A stretch of 64,000 nucleotides of DNA from Aureimonas mangrovi (GCF_014058705.1 NZ_CP059692.1:1183001-1247000); one strand, 5' to 3'; numbered from the stretch's first letter, positions 17,497 through 26,959 are shown. A program made the numbers and translations. The notes: generated from the sequence alone by a model not told the origin.

Positions 17497-19506
17497 ATGG
17501 ATTCCGAGACCGTCACCAACCCGCACGAGGTGGACAAGGACAGCCACGCCCGCGACATGGCGAACGCCATCCGCGCCCTGTCGATGGATGCCGTGCAGAA
17601 GGCCAACTCGGGTCATCCGGGCATGCCGATGGGTATGGCCGACGTCGCGGCGGTGCTGTTCCGCGACTTCCTGAAGATCGACGTCAAGAACCCGTCCTGG
17701 CCGGACCGCGACCGTTTCGTCCTATCGAACGGACACGGTTCGATGCTGCTCTATTCGCTGCATTATCTCCTCGGCTATGAGGACATGACGATCGACGAGC
17801 TCAAGAACTTCCGCCAGGTCGGCTCGAAGACCGCCGGCCACCCGGAATACGGCCATGCGCTGGGCATCGAGACGACCACGGGTCCGCTGGGACAGGGCCT
17901 TGCCAACGGCGTCGGCTTCGCACTCGCCGAGCGCCTGATGAACGCCCGCTTCGGCGACGAGCTCGTCGACCACAAGACCTATGTCATCGTCGGCGACGGC
18001 TGCCTCATGGAGGGCATCAGCCACGAGGCGATCGACCTTGCCGGACACCTGAAACTGAACAAGCTGATCGTCCTGTTCGACGACAACGGCATCTCGATCG
18101 ACGGCAAGACTTCGCTCGCGACCTCGATGGATCAGGTCGCGCGCTTCAAGGCGGCCGGATGGAACTCCGAGCATGTCGACGGCCACAACCCGGATGAGAT
18201 CAAGGCGGCGCTGGAGCGTGCTCAGACGTCCGACAAGCCCACGATGATCGCCTGCAAGACCATCATCGGTTTCGGATCGCCGAAGCTCGCGGGGTCCGAG
18301 AAGAGCCACGGCTCGCCGCTCGGCGACGAGGAGATTGCGGCCACCCGCAAGAAGCTCCTTTGGGAGTCCGAGCCCTTCGTCGTCCCCGACGCGATCCTCA
18401 AGGCCTGGCGCGAGGTTGGGCAGGCGGGTGACGCCAAGCGCAACGAATGGGAGGAGCGCCATCGTGGCTCCAACCAAAAGTCCGAGTTCGACGCCTTCGT
18501 CTCGGGCAAGCTGCCGGACGGTTTCGAGAAGGCAATGGCCGACTATCGCGCCAAGCTCGTTTCGGAGAAGCCCAAGCTCGCCACGCGCAAGTCGTCCGAG
18601 GCGACGCTCCAGATGGTCAACGATCTGACCGAGCTGACGATTGGCGGTTCGGCGGACCTGACGCATTCGGTCTTCACGCAGACCAAGGGCCAGACCTCCG
18701 TCTCCGCCGATAACTACGCCGGACGCTACATCCACTACGGCATCCGCGAGCATGCCATGGCGGCGGTGATGAACGGGCTTGCGCTTCACGGGGGCATCAT
18801 CCCCTACGGTGGCACGTTCCTCACCTTCTCGGACTACATGCGCGGCGGCATGCGCCTGTCGGCGCTGATGGGCATCCGGGTCATCTATGTCCTCACGCAC
18901 GATTCCATCGGGCTGGGCGAAGACGGCCCGACCCACCAGCCAATCGAGCATCTGGCGATGTTGCGCGCGACGCCGAACATGCTGGTTTTCCGCCCGGCCG
19001 ACGCGGTCGAGACGGCCGAGGCCTGGGAGATCGCGCTGACCGAGACGCATCGCCCGTCCGTCCTGTCGCTGTCGCGCCAGAACCTGCCGACGGTGCGCGA
19101 CGACGCCAGCGTCAACCTCGTCGCCAAGGGCGCCTACGTCCTGAAGGATACGGATGGCGTGCGCGACGTGACGATCATGGCGACGGGCTCGGAGGTCGAG
19201 ATCGCGCTCAACGCGGCCGAGAAGCTGGCGGGCGAGGGCGTCAAGGCGGCGGTGGTCTCGATGCCGTGCTGGGAGCTCTTCTCCGAGCAGGACGAGAGTT
19301 ATCGTACGTCCGTCCTCGGCACCGCGCCGCGCGTTGCCATCGAGGCGGCCGGCGGCTTCGGTTGGGAACGCTGGCTCGGCGATAAGGGCCGGTTCATCGG
19401 CATGAAGGGCTTCGGTGCCTCGGGCCCGGCACCCAAGCTTTACGAGCAGTTCGGCATCACGGCCGACGATGCGGCGGCAGCGGCAAAGGAGCTCCTCGGC
19501 CGCTAA
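17497..19506 (+). CDS. tkt: Transketolase
   Basis: 669 residues, the standard length. The TPP motif starts at [15 protein letters not shown] (about 165-179) and ends with DDNGISIDG; the PYR domain holds [13 protein letters not shown] and the glutamate that activates TPP. It exchanges two-carbon units in the pentose phosphate (or Calvin) pathway. The ATG at 17497 follows GGAGG at a good distance (ACGGAGGTTGCAATG). A rho-independent terminator sits behind the stop. Confidence 0.97.
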   Translation: MDSETVTNPHEVDKDSHARDMANAIRALSMDAVQKANSGHPGMPMGMADVAAVLFRDFLKIDVKNPSWPDRDRFVLSNGHGSMLLYSLHYLLGYEDMTIDELKNFRQVGSKTAGHPEYGHALGIETTTGPLGQGLANGVGFALAERLMNARFGDELVDHKTYVIVGDGCLMEGISHEAIDLAGHLKLNKLIVLFDDNGISIDGKTSLATSMDQVARFKAAGWNSEHVDGHNPDEIKAALERAQTSDKPTMIACKTIIGFGSPKLAGSEKSHGSPLGDEEIAATRKKLLWESEPFVVPDAILKAWREVGQAGDAKRNEWEERHRGSNQKSEFDAFVSGKLPDGFEKAMADYRAKLVSEKPKLATRKSSEATLQMVNDLTELTIGGSADLTHSVFTQTKGQTSVSADNYAGRYIHYGIREHAMAAVMNGLALHGGIIPYGGTFLTFSDYMRGGMRLSALMGIRVIYVLTHDSIGLGEDGPTHQPIEHLAMLRATPNMLVFRPADAVETAEAWEIALTETHRPSVLSLSRQNLPTVRDDASVNLVAKGAYVLKDTDGVRDVTIMATGSEVEIALNAAEKLAGEGVKAAVVSMPCWELFSEQDESYRTSVLGTAPRVAIEAAGGFGWERWLGDKGRFIGMKGFGASGPAPKLYEQFGITADDAAAAAKELLGR

Positions 19507-19530
19507 GCGGCGAGGCTTGCGAGCGACAAG

Positions 19531-19559
19531 CCGCGCGGGAGCGATTCCGCGCGGTTTTT
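19531..19559 (+). terminator. Rho-independent terminator after tkt
   Basis: Stem CCGCGCGG (19531-19538), eight-base loop, CCGCGCGG (19547-19554), then TTTTT (19555-19559). A GC-only stem with a U run directly after tkt is a strong intrinsic terminator. It implies that rpe is transcribed at least partly from its own promoter or by read-through. Confidence 0.85.
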
Positions 19560-19580
19560 CTTGATCGGGAGAGAAAATCC

Positions 19581-20240
19581 ATGAGCGTCATCATCGCCCC
19601 GTCTATTCTGTCGGCCGACTTCTCGAGGCTGGGCGAGGAGGTCGCGGCCGTCGATGCGGCAGGCGCGGACTGGATCCATCTCGACGTGATGGACGGGCAT
19701 TTCGTGCCGAACATCACGTTCGGACCTCCGGTCATCAAGGCGGTGCGTGGTGCCTCGAGGAAGTTCTTCGACTGCCATCTGATGATCGAGCCGGCGGATC
19801 CGTATCTGAAGGCCTTCGCCGATGCCGGCGCCGATCTCATATCGGTGCATGCCGAAGCCACGCGCCATCTAGATCGCTCGCTCCAGGCGATCCGCGATCT
19901 CGGTGTGAAGGCCGGTGTCGCCCTCAACCCGGCAACGCCCGAGACGGCGATCGAGTACGTCCTCGACCGCGTCGACCTCGTCCTGCTGATGACGGTAAAC
20001 CCGGGCTTCGGCGGGCAGGCCTTCATCCCCGCCGTCGTCGACAAGGTGCGTCGGGTGAAGGCGATGATCGGTAATCGGCCGATCCATATCGAGATTGATG
20101 GCGGCGTGACGCCGCAGACCGCGCCGCTGGTGATCGAAGCAGGCGCGGACGTTCTCGTTGCCGGCTCCGCGGTCTTCAGGGGCGGCAGCGCCGTGCATTA
20201 CGCCGCCAATATCGCTGCGCTGCGGAGCGCTTCGGCCTGA
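19581..20240 (+). CDS. rpe: Ribulose-phosphate 3-epimerase
   Basis: 219 residues. [34 protein letters not shown] and [12 protein letters not shown] are the classical Rpe signatures, containing the metal-binding histidine and aspartates. It interconverts ribulose-5-phosphate and xylulose-5-phosphate, supplying transketolase encoded just upstream. GGGAGAGAAAATCC precedes the ATG. Separated from tkt by a terminator. Confidence 0.97.
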   Translation: MSVIIAPSILSADFSRLGEEVAAVDAAGADWIHLDVMDGHFVPNITFGPPVIKAVRGASRKFFDCHLMIEPADPYLKAFADAGADLISVHAEATRHLDRSLQAIRDLGVKAGVALNPATPETAIEYVLDRVDLVLLMTVNPGFGGQAFIPAVVDKVRRVKAMIGNRPIHIEIDGGVTPQTAPLVIEAGADVLVAGSAVFRGGSAVHYAANIAALRSASA

Positions 20241-20456
20241 CCGGCGCACGCGCTGAACTTGTATATTTCGTAATCCTCAAGAGAATTTGAATGTGCATCT
20301 TGCGAAAGGCGATGCGGTATCACATCTGTGCCCCGCCCCAGCGGGGGGTGACGGGGGACATGCGTGCGCTGAAAGGCGTGTGGACGGGGAACCGATCCAT
20401 CAAGCGAGCCGTCGAACTGTTTCGAAGAGGCGCGTCCTCTTCCCAGGGAGGTCTTG
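20241..20456 (+). other. terC leader region with a GC hairpin
   Basis: No gene is visible. CCCCGC (20331-20336) and GCGGGG (20341-20346) form a stem with a CCCA loop, followed by a G-rich stretch. Genes of the TerC/Alx family are often preceded by the manganese-sensing yybP-ykoY riboswitch, but I could not assign its conserved loops here. A transcript leader of up to 200 bases is possible. AGGGAGG at 20443-20449 is the likely ribosome binding site. Confidence 0.35.
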
Positions 20457-21497
20457 ATGGAAGAAACGGCAATCACGGGGCTGGCGTCCGACGTCGTGCC
20501 GACCTGGGTCTGGCTCGCGACGATCGGCGGTATCGCCGCCCTGTTCATCTTCGACTTCTTCACTCATGTGCGCAAACCGCACGAGCCGAGCTTCAAGGAA
20601 GCGGCCATCTGGTCGACCTTCTACATCACGCTCGCGCTTCTGTTCGGCTGGGGCGTCTGGCACTTCTGGGACCGCACCCACGGCGTCGAGTATTTCGCGG
20701 GTTTCATTACCGAGAAGTCGCTGTCGGTCGACAATCTCTTCGTCTTCGTGATCATCATGAAGAGCTTCCAGGTGCCGGCGGCCTATCAGCAGAAAGCGCT
20801 TCTCATCGGCATCGTGATCGCGCTCATCATGCGCGGTATCTTCATCGCGCTCGGCGCGGCGGCCATCGAGCGCTTCTCCTGGGTGTTCTACATCTTCGGC
20901 CTGTTCCTGCTGTGGACGGCGTGGAAGCTCATCGTCGAAAGCATGAAGCACGAGAAGTCGACCGACGAGGAGTACGAGCCGAACGCAATCGTACAGTATT
21001 TCCAGCGGCACTTGCCGACGACCGACGATTTCCGCGGCAACGCGCTGACGGTCATCGAGAACGGCAAGCGCTACTTCACGCCGATGTTCATCGTGATCAT
21101 CGCGCTCGGCATGACGGATCTCCTGTTCGCGCTGGATTCGATCCCCGCGATCTACGGCCTGACGGACGCGCCCTACATCGTCTTCACGGCGAACGCCTTC
21201 GCGCTTCTGGGTCTCCTCCAGCTCTACTTCCTGCTGGGCGGCCTGCTCGACCGGCTCGTGTATCTCGGCATCGGCCTGTCGCTCATCCTCGCCTTCATCG
21301 GCGTGAAGTTGATCATCCATGCGGTGGAAGCGAACACGCTGCCCTTCATCAACAATGGTGAGGAGGTCACCGTGCCGTACTGGATGCACATCGAGACGGA
21401 GCAGTCGCTGATGGTCATCATCGGCATCCTCGTGATCACCACGGTCGCCAGCCTTCTCAAGAGCCGTTCGGACGCCCGGAAGTCGACCGGGGCCTGA
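20457..21497 (+). CDS. TerC/Alx family integral membrane protein
   Basis: 346 residues from ATG at 20457, which is seven bases after AGGGAGG; a TTG one codon earlier is also in frame. Eight or nine hydrophobic segments. The motifs LSVDNLFVFVIIM and TDLLFALDSIPAI, each with acidic residues in a membrane helix, define the TerC family. Members such as Alx and YceF export manganese, while others are linked to tellurite resistance or metal loading of secreted enzymes. The DxxF acidic pairs support metal transport. Followed by a long hairpin before the PhoD-like gene. Confidence 0.9.
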   Translation: MEETAITGLASDVVPTWVWLATIGGIAALFIFDFFTHVRKPHEPSFKEAAIWSTFYITLALLFGWGVWHFWDRTHGVEYFAGFITEKSLSVDNLFVFVIIMKSFQVPAAYQQKALLIGIVIALIMRGIFIALGAAAIERFSWVFYIFGLFLLWTAWKLIVESMKHEKSTDEEYEPNAIVQYFQRHLPTTDDFRGNALTVIENGKRYFTPMFIVIIALGMTDLLFALDSIPAIYGLTDAPYIVFTANAFALLGLLQLYFLLGGLLDRLVYLGIGLSLILAFIGVKLIIHAVEANTLPFINNGEEVTVPYWMHIETEQSLMVIIGILVITTVASLLKSRSDARKSTGA

Positions 21498-21515
21498 TCG
21501 TCCTCGCTGGAATCT

Positions 21516-21546
21516 GCGGCGCGCTGCAAGGCTTGCATCGCGCCGC
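21516..21546. terminator. Long hairpin between terC and the PhoD-like gene
   Basis: GCGGCGCG (21516-21523), then TGCAAG (21525-21530), one base, CTTGCA (21532-21537) and CGCGCCGC (21539-21546). The two arms pair over 14 positions with one C/T mismatch. There is no U run after it (ATAATG), so it is either a weak terminator, an mRNA-stabilising stem or a protein site. It ends 11 bases before the annotated start of the next gene. Confidence 0.5.
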
Positions 21547-21557
21547 ATAATGCCGAC

Positions 21558-23057
21558 ATGGCTTCCGGCTCACCGAAGAGCCACGGTCTCCGGGAGCCTG
21601 CCTTGAAAGACACCGAGAACACAGCATCGTCCTTTGCAGCCGGTCCGATCCTCTACGCGCGTGGATCGGACGGCGAGCGCTGCGTCCTGACGGCGCTGGT
21701 CGTCACGACGCAGGGGCGGGAGGTGCCCGCGCTCCTTCCCGATGGCGGCGAGCCCATCGAGCCGCGGCATGCGGCCGCTCTCTTCGGGCACGATGCCTGG
21801 CTCTATGATTTCGCGCTGCCGGTCGGCACCGATGCCGGCTACTCCCTGGCCGGCGAGCGCCATCCCGTCGTCACCGACCTGACCGGCGATACGCGCTTCG
21901 CGTTCGTTTCCTGCAACGGGCAGGAGAACGGCGACGAGGACCGTGACCCCGAGCACCGCGACGTGATGTGGCGCCGGCTGCGCGACGAGCATCAGGCCTC
22001 GCCCTTCTCGCTCCTCATTCACGGCGGCGACCAGCTCTATGCCGACGAGGCGGTCGAGGTGCACCCGGATTCGCGCCGCTGGAGCGAGGCGGCGGACGAC
22101 GACCGCCCGAAGGTTCCGGCGAGCGAAGAGATGCGGGAGGCGCTGCGGCGCTATTTCTTTTTCCGCTACCTCGCGCAGATGCGCCAGCCGGCGGCCGCCG
22201 TCCTCTACGCTCAGGTCCCTTCGATGATGATCTGGGACGATCACGATATCTGCGATGGCTGGGGAAGCCATCCCGCTCCCTTCCAGAACAGCCCCGTCGG
22301 CCAAGCGCTCTTCGCTGCCGCGCGCGAGGCGTTCCTTCTATTCCAGATGGGCGCAACCGCAGACGAGCTTCCGGCGATCGTCGGCGACCGCTCGGGCAGG
22401 AGCCTTGCAAGCGCAGCCTTCTTTCCGGGCTTCGGCATCGCCCTGCCGGACCTGCGTTCCGAGCGCACGCCCGAGCGCGTGATGGGGGATACCGGGTGGC
22501 AGGCCTTCGAGAACGCGCTCGACGCGATGCCGGACGGCGCTCGCCGCTTCGTCATTTCCTCGGTGCCGACGCTGGGGCCCCGCCTCAGCCTCGTCGAGTC
22601 GCTGCTCGACTTCTATCCGAAGAAGCAGAAATACGAGGATGATCTGCGCGACCAATGGCAGAGCAGAGGCCACCGTGGCGAATGGCGGCGCTGGCTGGCA
22701 GCGCTCGAGAGGCAGAGCACGGAGCACGGGGCGGCGATCACCGTCATCTCCGGCGAAATCCACCTGGCCGCGCGCGCCACGATGAGGTTCTCGAACGGCG
22801 AAATGCTGCATCAGCTGGTCGCGAGCGGGATCACCCACCCCGAGCCGCCACAGGCCTTCGCGATGGGTCTGGCGCTTCTCTCAACCCTCGGAGATTCGCC
22901 GCTGGAGGGACGCCCGATCCGCATCCGCGCGCTGCCTGGCCAGCGCTGGCGCTACACGGCCGAACGCAACTATCTCGTCGTCGAGCGGCGAGGGGCTTTG
23001 TGGACGGCAGCCTGGGAACTGGAGCGCAGCGGCCGTACACCCGCGCTCGCCATTTAA
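21558..23057 (+). CDS. PhoD-like metallophosphatase family protein
   Basis: 499 residues from ATG at 21558; a TTG at 21603 is an alternative start. Metal-binding motifs of the PhoD-like fold are seen in order: FAFVSCNGQ (about 115), LIHGGDQLYADEA (about 154-166), MIWDDHDICDGWG (about 225-237) and VISGEIHLAAR (about 396-406). No signal peptide is apparent, so it is probably cytoplasmic, unlike Bacillus PhoD. Its substrate is unknown; related proteins hydrolyse phosphodiesters or phosphomonoesters. The next gene, glgX, is 130-160 bases downstream. Confidence 0.82.
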   Translation: MASGSPKSHGLREPALKDTENTASSFAAGPILYARGSDGERCVLTALVVTTQGREVPALLPDGGEPIEPRHAAALFGHDAWLYDFALPVGTDAGYSLAGERHPVVTDLTGDTRFAFVSCNGQENGDEDRDPEHRDVMWRRLRDEHQASPFSLLIHGGDQLYADEAVEVHPDSRRWSEAADDDRPKVPASEEMREALRRYFFFRYLAQMRQPAAAVLYAQVPSMMIWDDHDICDGWGSHPAPFQNSPVGQALFAAAREAFLLFQMGATADELPAIVGDRSGRSLASAAFFPGFGIALPDLRSERTPERVMGDTGWQAFENALDAMPDGARRFVISSVPTLGPRLSLVESLLDFYPKKQKYEDDLRDQWQSRGHRGEWRRWLAALERQSTEHGAAITVISGEIHLAARATMRFSNGEMLHQLVASGITHPEPPQAFAMGLALLSTLGDSPLEGRPIRIRALPGQRWRYTAERNYLVVERRGALWTAAWELERSGRTPALAI

Positions 23058-23218
23058 GGCCTGGGGTTCAGTGTTCCCGGCTGCCTGATGGTGACGTGAC
23101 GCGGCGCAAAATCGATGTAGCTTTGAAGGAACAAAGGTGGAGCCGCGCGCTTCCTCTTGTCTTGTTCCCTCCGTTGCGAGCATCCGCCGTGAACATCCAG
23201 ACGCCTCCCGCCTCGCTG

Positions 23219-25486
23219 ATGAAACCTGCCACGACCTCCCTTCGCCGCGCCCGGATCGAGGGCGGACGCCCATTCCCCCTCGGCGCGACCTGGGACGGGC
23301 TCGGCGTCAATTTCGCGATCTTCTCCGCGCACGCCACGAAAGTGGAGCTGTGCATCTTCGACTATGAGGGACAGACGGAACTCGAGCGGATCGAGCTTCC
23401 GGAGTACACGAGCGAGATCTTTCACGGCTATCTGCCGGATGCGCGGCCTGGTCTCGTTTACGGCTATCGCGTCTACGGCCCCTACGAGCCCGAGGCGGGG
23501 CATCGCTTCAACCACAACAAGCTTCTGATCGACCCTTACGCCAAGCAACTGATCGGCGAGCTGAAATGGGATCATTCCCTGTTCGGCTACACGATCGGTC
23601 ATGCCGATGGCGACCTGTCCTTCGACGAGCGTGACTCGGCCGCCTTCGTGCCCAAGGCGAAGGTGGTCGATCCGGCCTTCACCTGGGGCAACGAACGCAG
23701 GCCGAACATTCCGTGGGAGCGCACGATCTTCTACGAAACGCATGTGAAGGGCTTTACGCAGCGCCATCCGAGCGTGAAGGCCGAAGATCGCGGTAAGTTC
23801 GCCGGTCTCATGAATCGCGACGTCGTCGCCTATATTCAGAGCCTCGGGGTGACGTCGGTCGAGTTCCTGCCGATCCACGCCTTCGTCGACGACAGCTACC
23901 TCGTCGAGAAGGGCCTTCGGAACTACTGGGGCTATAACACGATCGGCTTCTTCGCGCCCGATCCGCGCTACCTCGCGAGTCCGTTCGTGAACGAGTTCAA
24001 GGAGCTCGTCTCCTCCTTCCACCATGCCGGCATCGAGGTGATCCTGGACGTCGTCTACAACCACACGGCGGAGGGCAACGAGAACGGTCCGACGATCTCC
24101 TTCAAGGGCATCGACAACGCCACGTACTATCGCCTGCTGCCCGATCAGCCGCGCTATTACATCAACGACACCGGCACCGGGAACACGGTGAACACGTCGC
24201 ACCCGCGCGTGATGCAGCTCGTGACGGATTCGTTGCGCTACTGGGCCGGCGACATGCGCGTGGACGGCTTCCGCTTCGATCTTGCGACAATCCTTGCGCG
24301 CGAGCCGACCGGCTTCTCGGAGGAATCCTCCTTTCTCCACGCCTGCATGCAGGACCCGCTCCTCAGCCAGGTGAAGCTCATCGCCGAGCCGTGGGACTGC
24401 GGCCCCGGCGGCTATCAGGTCGGGCGGTTCCCGCCGGGCTGGGCAGAGTGGAACGACGGCTACCGTGACACGATCCGCGCCTACTGGCGCGGCGACGACG
24501 GCAAGGTGCCGGCGGTGGCCGGCAAGATTTCGGCATCTGCCGACCTTTTCGACAAGCGAGGCCGCAAGCCGTGGGCCTCGGTCAATTTCATCACCGCTCA
24601 TGACGGTTTCACGCTGCACGACCTCGTCTGCTACAACGACAAGCACAATGAGGCGAACGGTGAAGACAATCGCGATGGCCACTCACACAATCTCTCGAAC
24701 AATTACGGCGTAGAAGGACCGACCGAGGACGAAGCGATCAACGAGATCCGCTTCCGCCAGCTCCGCAACTTCTTCGCGACGCTGCTGTTCTCACGCGGCA
24801 CTCCGATGATCCTCGCAGGAGACGAGTTCGCCCGCACGCAAGGCGGCAACAACAACGCCTATGCGCAGGACAACGAGATCGGCTGGATCGACTGGAAAGT
24901 GTCGGACGAGGGGCGCGAGCTTGCGGAATTCGTGCAGAAGCTGATCATGTTGCGTCAGGCGCTACCCTCGCTGCGGCGCGGGCGCTTCCTCCACGGCACC
25001 TACGACGAGGAACTGGGCGTCAAGGACGTGGCGTGGATCACGCCCTCCGGTACGGAATTCACCGACGAGAACTGGGCCGACCCGGCCGCACGCTGCTTCG
25101 GCGTGCTGCTCGACGGGCGCGCGCAGTCCGAAGGCATTCGCCGCCCCGGCACCGACGCAACGATGCTCATCGTGCTCAACGCGCATGACGATGTCGTCAA
25201 CTTCACGCTGCCGGAGGCGCCGGGGGGCTTGCGCTGGCGCTGCATCATCGACACCAACATTCCCGACCGCGACGAGCTGACGCCGTTCGAATTCGGCATG
25301 GAGTACATGGCCACCGGGCGGTCCTATCTCGTCTTCCTCCTCGAGCCGGAAGACGATGGGGACGCGAACGCGGCGGCGCGTCGAGCCTTCGTTCACGTCT
25401 CTGAAGCCTTCATGCAGGCTGCCATCGACCGCGTGCATTTTGTGCATGACGATGCCGATGAAGAGGCGCCGGAAGCTTCTGTCTGA
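23219..25486 (+). CDS. glgX: Glycogen debranching enzyme (isoamylase type)
   Basis: 755 residues from ATG at 23219; GTG at 23189 would add ten. The N-terminal part (about 1-150) is a CBM48 domain (GRPFPLGATWDGLGVNFAIF). The GH13 core shows DVVYNHTAEGN, MRVDGFRFDLA (nucleophile Asp), IAEPWDCGPGGYQVGRFPP (acid Glu) and FITAHDGFTLHDLV. It hydrolyses alpha-1,6 branches of glycogen left by phosphorylase. It stands alone: glgA, glgB, glgC, glgP are not in the window. A 15-bp hairpin follows the stop. Confidence 0.95.
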   Translation: MKPATTSLRRARIEGGRPFPLGATWDGLGVNFAIFSAHATKVELCIFDYEGQTELERIELPEYTSEIFHGYLPDARPGLVYGYRVYGPYEPEAGHRFNHNKLLIDPYAKQLIGELKWDHSLFGYTIGHADGDLSFDERDSAAFVPKAKVVDPAFTWGNERRPNIPWERTIFYETHVKGFTQRHPSVKAEDRGKFAGLMNRDVVAYIQSLGVTSVEFLPIHAFVDDSYLVEKGLRNYWGYNTIGFFAPDPRYLASPFVNEFKELVSSFHHAGIEVILDVVYNHTAEGNENGPTISFKGIDNATYYRLLPDQPRYYINDTGTGNTVNTSHPRVMQLVTDSLRYWAGDMRVDGFRFDLATILAREPTGFSEESSFLHACMQDPLLSQVKLIAEPWDCGPGGYQVGRFPPGWAEWNDGYRDTIRAYWRGDDGKVPAVAGKISASADLFDKRGRKPWASVNFITAHDGFTLHDLVCYNDKHNEANGEDNRDGHSHNLSNNYGVEGPTEDEAINEIRFRQLRNFFATLLFSRGTPMILAGDEFARTQGGNNNAYAQDNEIGWIDWKVSDEGRELAEFVQKLIMLRQALPSLRRGRFLHGTYDEELGVKDVAWITPSGTEFTDENWADPAARCFGVLLDGRAQSEGIRRPGTDATMLIVLNAHDDVVNFTLPEAPGGLRWRCIIDTNIPDRDELTPFEFGMEYMATGRSYLVFLLEPEDDGDANAAARRAFVHVSEAFMQAAIDRVHFVHDDADEEAPEASV

Positions 25487-25506
25487 CGCGTTCCTTTAGA
25501 CTTTCA

Positions 25507-25539
25507 GCGCCAGTCATGCATGCGATGCATGGCTGGCGC
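25507..25539. terminator. 15-bp hairpin after glgX
   Basis: GCGCCAGTCATGCAT (25507-25521), loop GCG, ATGCATGGCTGGCGC (25525-25539). The arms pair completely if one G-U pair is allowed. GCTTCTTCTC follows instead of a clean U run. Placed 21 bases behind glgX it probably acts as a terminator or 3' stabiliser. Confidence 0.6.
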
Positions 25540-25614
25540 GCTTCTTCTCGGCTACCTCCAGCTTTCGCGAACCCTCATATGAGGGTCACGAGATTGACGA
25601 GAAGGAGCCGAGAC

Positions 25615-25794
25615 ATGACCAGCCAGCCCACACGTACGAGCATCCGCGGCAGCCTGCGCAACATCGGCCGGTTCATGGAAGGCGTGCGTGAATGCGCGGC
25701 TGCCGCGGAGGCGGGCCGCCGTCCGAGCCGCCAGGCGTTGAGCGCTATCGGTATCGATGCCGACGCCTATTACAGCATCGGCACCGGCCGTTAA
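25615..25794 (+). CDS. Small hypothetical protein, 59 residues
   Basis: Not recognised. It starts at ATG 25615, after GAAGGAG with good spacing; the longer reading from 25516 would run through the preceding hairpin and is unlikely. The N-terminal half is basic (MTSQPTRTSIRGSLRNIGRFMEGVREC), the middle Ala/Arg-rich, and the end is IGIDADAYYSIGTGR. It probably forms one or two helices and is soluble. An intrinsic terminator 58 bases behind the stop supports a real, independently transcribed gene. Confidence 0.6.
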   Translation: MTSQPTRTSIRGSLRNIGRFMEGVRECAAAAEAGRRPSRQALSAIGIDADAYYSIGTGR

Positions 25795-25851
25795 GCCCCT
25801 TCGGGCAAGCGCTTCAAGTGGCGCCCCCGGGCGTCCCGCGAACATGTGAGA

Positions 25852-25877
25852 AAGCCGGGTTCAGAACCCGGCTTTTT
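25852..25877. terminator. Rho-independent terminator after the 59-residue protein
   Basis: AAGCCGGGTT (25852-25861), loop CAG, AACCCGGCTT (25865-25874), continuing into a run of six T (25872-25877). A perfect 10-bp stem with a U tail on the plus strand. The A-rich left side is too short for strong termination of the opposing mnh operon, but it could help. Confidence 0.85.
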
Positions 25878-25905
25878 TGTTACATGTCCTCGGCATGTGA
25901 AGGCG

Positions 25906-26337
25906 CTATCCGCGTCGGCGGCGACGTCCCTCCACCTCGCGCTCTTCCTCCGCCTGAGATGCGAGCTGAGCGAAGATGCGCTCCTCCAGAGGCCGTTCTT
26001 CACGAGGCAGGACGCCCTTCAACGCGTCGTCGCCCGCGAGGCCGGAGATGCTGCCGCCCGAGATGTAGGTCGCGCGTGCCAGGAGATGCCCAGCGACGGG
26101 GATCGTGATGAGGAGGAAAGCGATTGCGGCCAGGCCGACAACGGTCGCGTCCGTTCGCTGCAGTTGCAGGACGACGCCCAGCATCACGAAGATCGCACCG
26201 ACCGTCCCGGCCTTCGTCGCGGCGTGCATACGCTGCAGCGTGTCCTTGAAGCGCGTAACACCGAGCGCGGCCGCGAACAGGAAGACCACGCCGACGAACT
26301 TAGAGAGGAGAGCGAGGAGGGTGAGGATCGTCGCCAT
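25906..26337 (-). CDS. mnhG: Na+/H+ antiporter subunit G
   Basis: 143 residues from ATG at 26337. Three hydrophobic segments in the first 95 residues (TILTLLALLSKFVGVVFLF onward) with TRFKDTLQRMHAATKAGTVG, the PhaG/MnhG/YufB signature. The C-terminal 45 residues are charged (EERPLEERIFAQLASQAEEER) and longer than in many homologues. Last gene of the seven-gene Mrp operon; its start overlaps the mnhF stop by one base (TGATG). Confidence 0.92.
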   Translation of the reverse strand: MATILTLLALLSKFVGVVFLFAAALGVTRFKDTLQRMHAATKAGTVGAIFVMLGVVLQLQRTDATVVGLAAIAFLLITIPVAGHLLARATYISGGSISGLAGDDALKGVLPREERPLEERIFAQLASQAEEEREVEGRRRRRG

Positions 26338-26621
26338 CAGCGGCCCTTGCGTTCCAGGAAGGCGGCGAAGGCGCAGGTCGCCACGAAGCTGATCAGCGCG
26401 ATCGCAAGCCCAACGTCGAGGAATTCCCGCCGCCCGGTCGCCCCAGCTGTCAGCGCGGCGATGGCGACGGCGATGCCCGTCAACATGTCCACCGCCACGA
26501 ACCGGTCCGCATAGCCCGGGCCGATCACCATGCGCACGAAGGTCATCGCAAGGGGCACGAGCAGGAACACGAGCAGTCCGGCGGCCGCCCACCCGACGAT
26601 CATGTCGAGCGTCTCGATCAT
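26337..26621 (-). CDS. mnhF: Na+/H+ antiporter subunit F
   Basis: 94 residues, three membrane helices. The family motif is MVIGPGYADRFVAVDMLTG, followed by DVGLAIALISFVATCAF. Small MrpF subunits help assemble the antiporter and are implicated in cholate efflux in Bacillus. It overlaps mnhE by four bases (ATGA). Confidence 0.92.
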   Translation of the reverse strand: MIETLDMIVGWAAAGLLVFLLVPLAMTFVRMVIGPGYADRFVAVDMLTGIAVAIAALTAGATGRREFLDVGLAIALISFVATCAFAAFLERKGR

Positions 26622-26959
26622 CCTTCGATCCTCCGGATGCGGTCCTCGAAGGCGGACTGGATGCCGGCGATGATGGCGTCGGCGTCCGGCGCGTCGAGGG
26701 CGTGGATGTAGATCGTCCGCTTGTCCTCGCTGACGTGAAGCGAGCAGGTGCCGGGCGTCAGCGTGATGAGGTTGGCGAGGACGGCGATGCCGAAATCCGT
26801 ACGCAGGTTCACGGGCACGGCGATGATCGCCGAGTTGGTCTGCGGCGTGCGCGCGAAGGCCGCGCGGGCCACCGCGACCGAGGAGATGGCGAGTTCGTAG
26901 AAGAACACGCCGGTCAACATGAGGACGTCGTAGGCGCGCGAGAGGGGGCGTGCGCTCAT
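26618..26959 (-). CDS. mnhE: Na+/H+ antiporter subunit E
   Basis: 113 residues from ATG at 26959. VPVNLRTDFGIAVLANLITLTPGT is the typical MrpE region, followed by the cytoplasmic DKRTIYIHALDAPD. It is shorter at the N-terminus than most MrpE proteins (about 160 residues), with one clear hydrophobic segment before the conserved core. It overlaps mnhD and mnhF by four bases each. Confidence 0.9.
   Translation of the reverse strand: MSARPLSRAYDVLMLTGVFFYELAISSVAVARAAFARTPQTNSAIIAVPVNLRTDFGIAVLANLITLTPGTCSLHVSEDKRTIYIHALDAPDADAIIAGIQSAFEDRIRRIEG

Noticed and set aside
20241..20456. yybP-ykoY riboswitch called outright
   Set aside because: The conserved loops could not be identified by eye; kept only as a leader region candidate.
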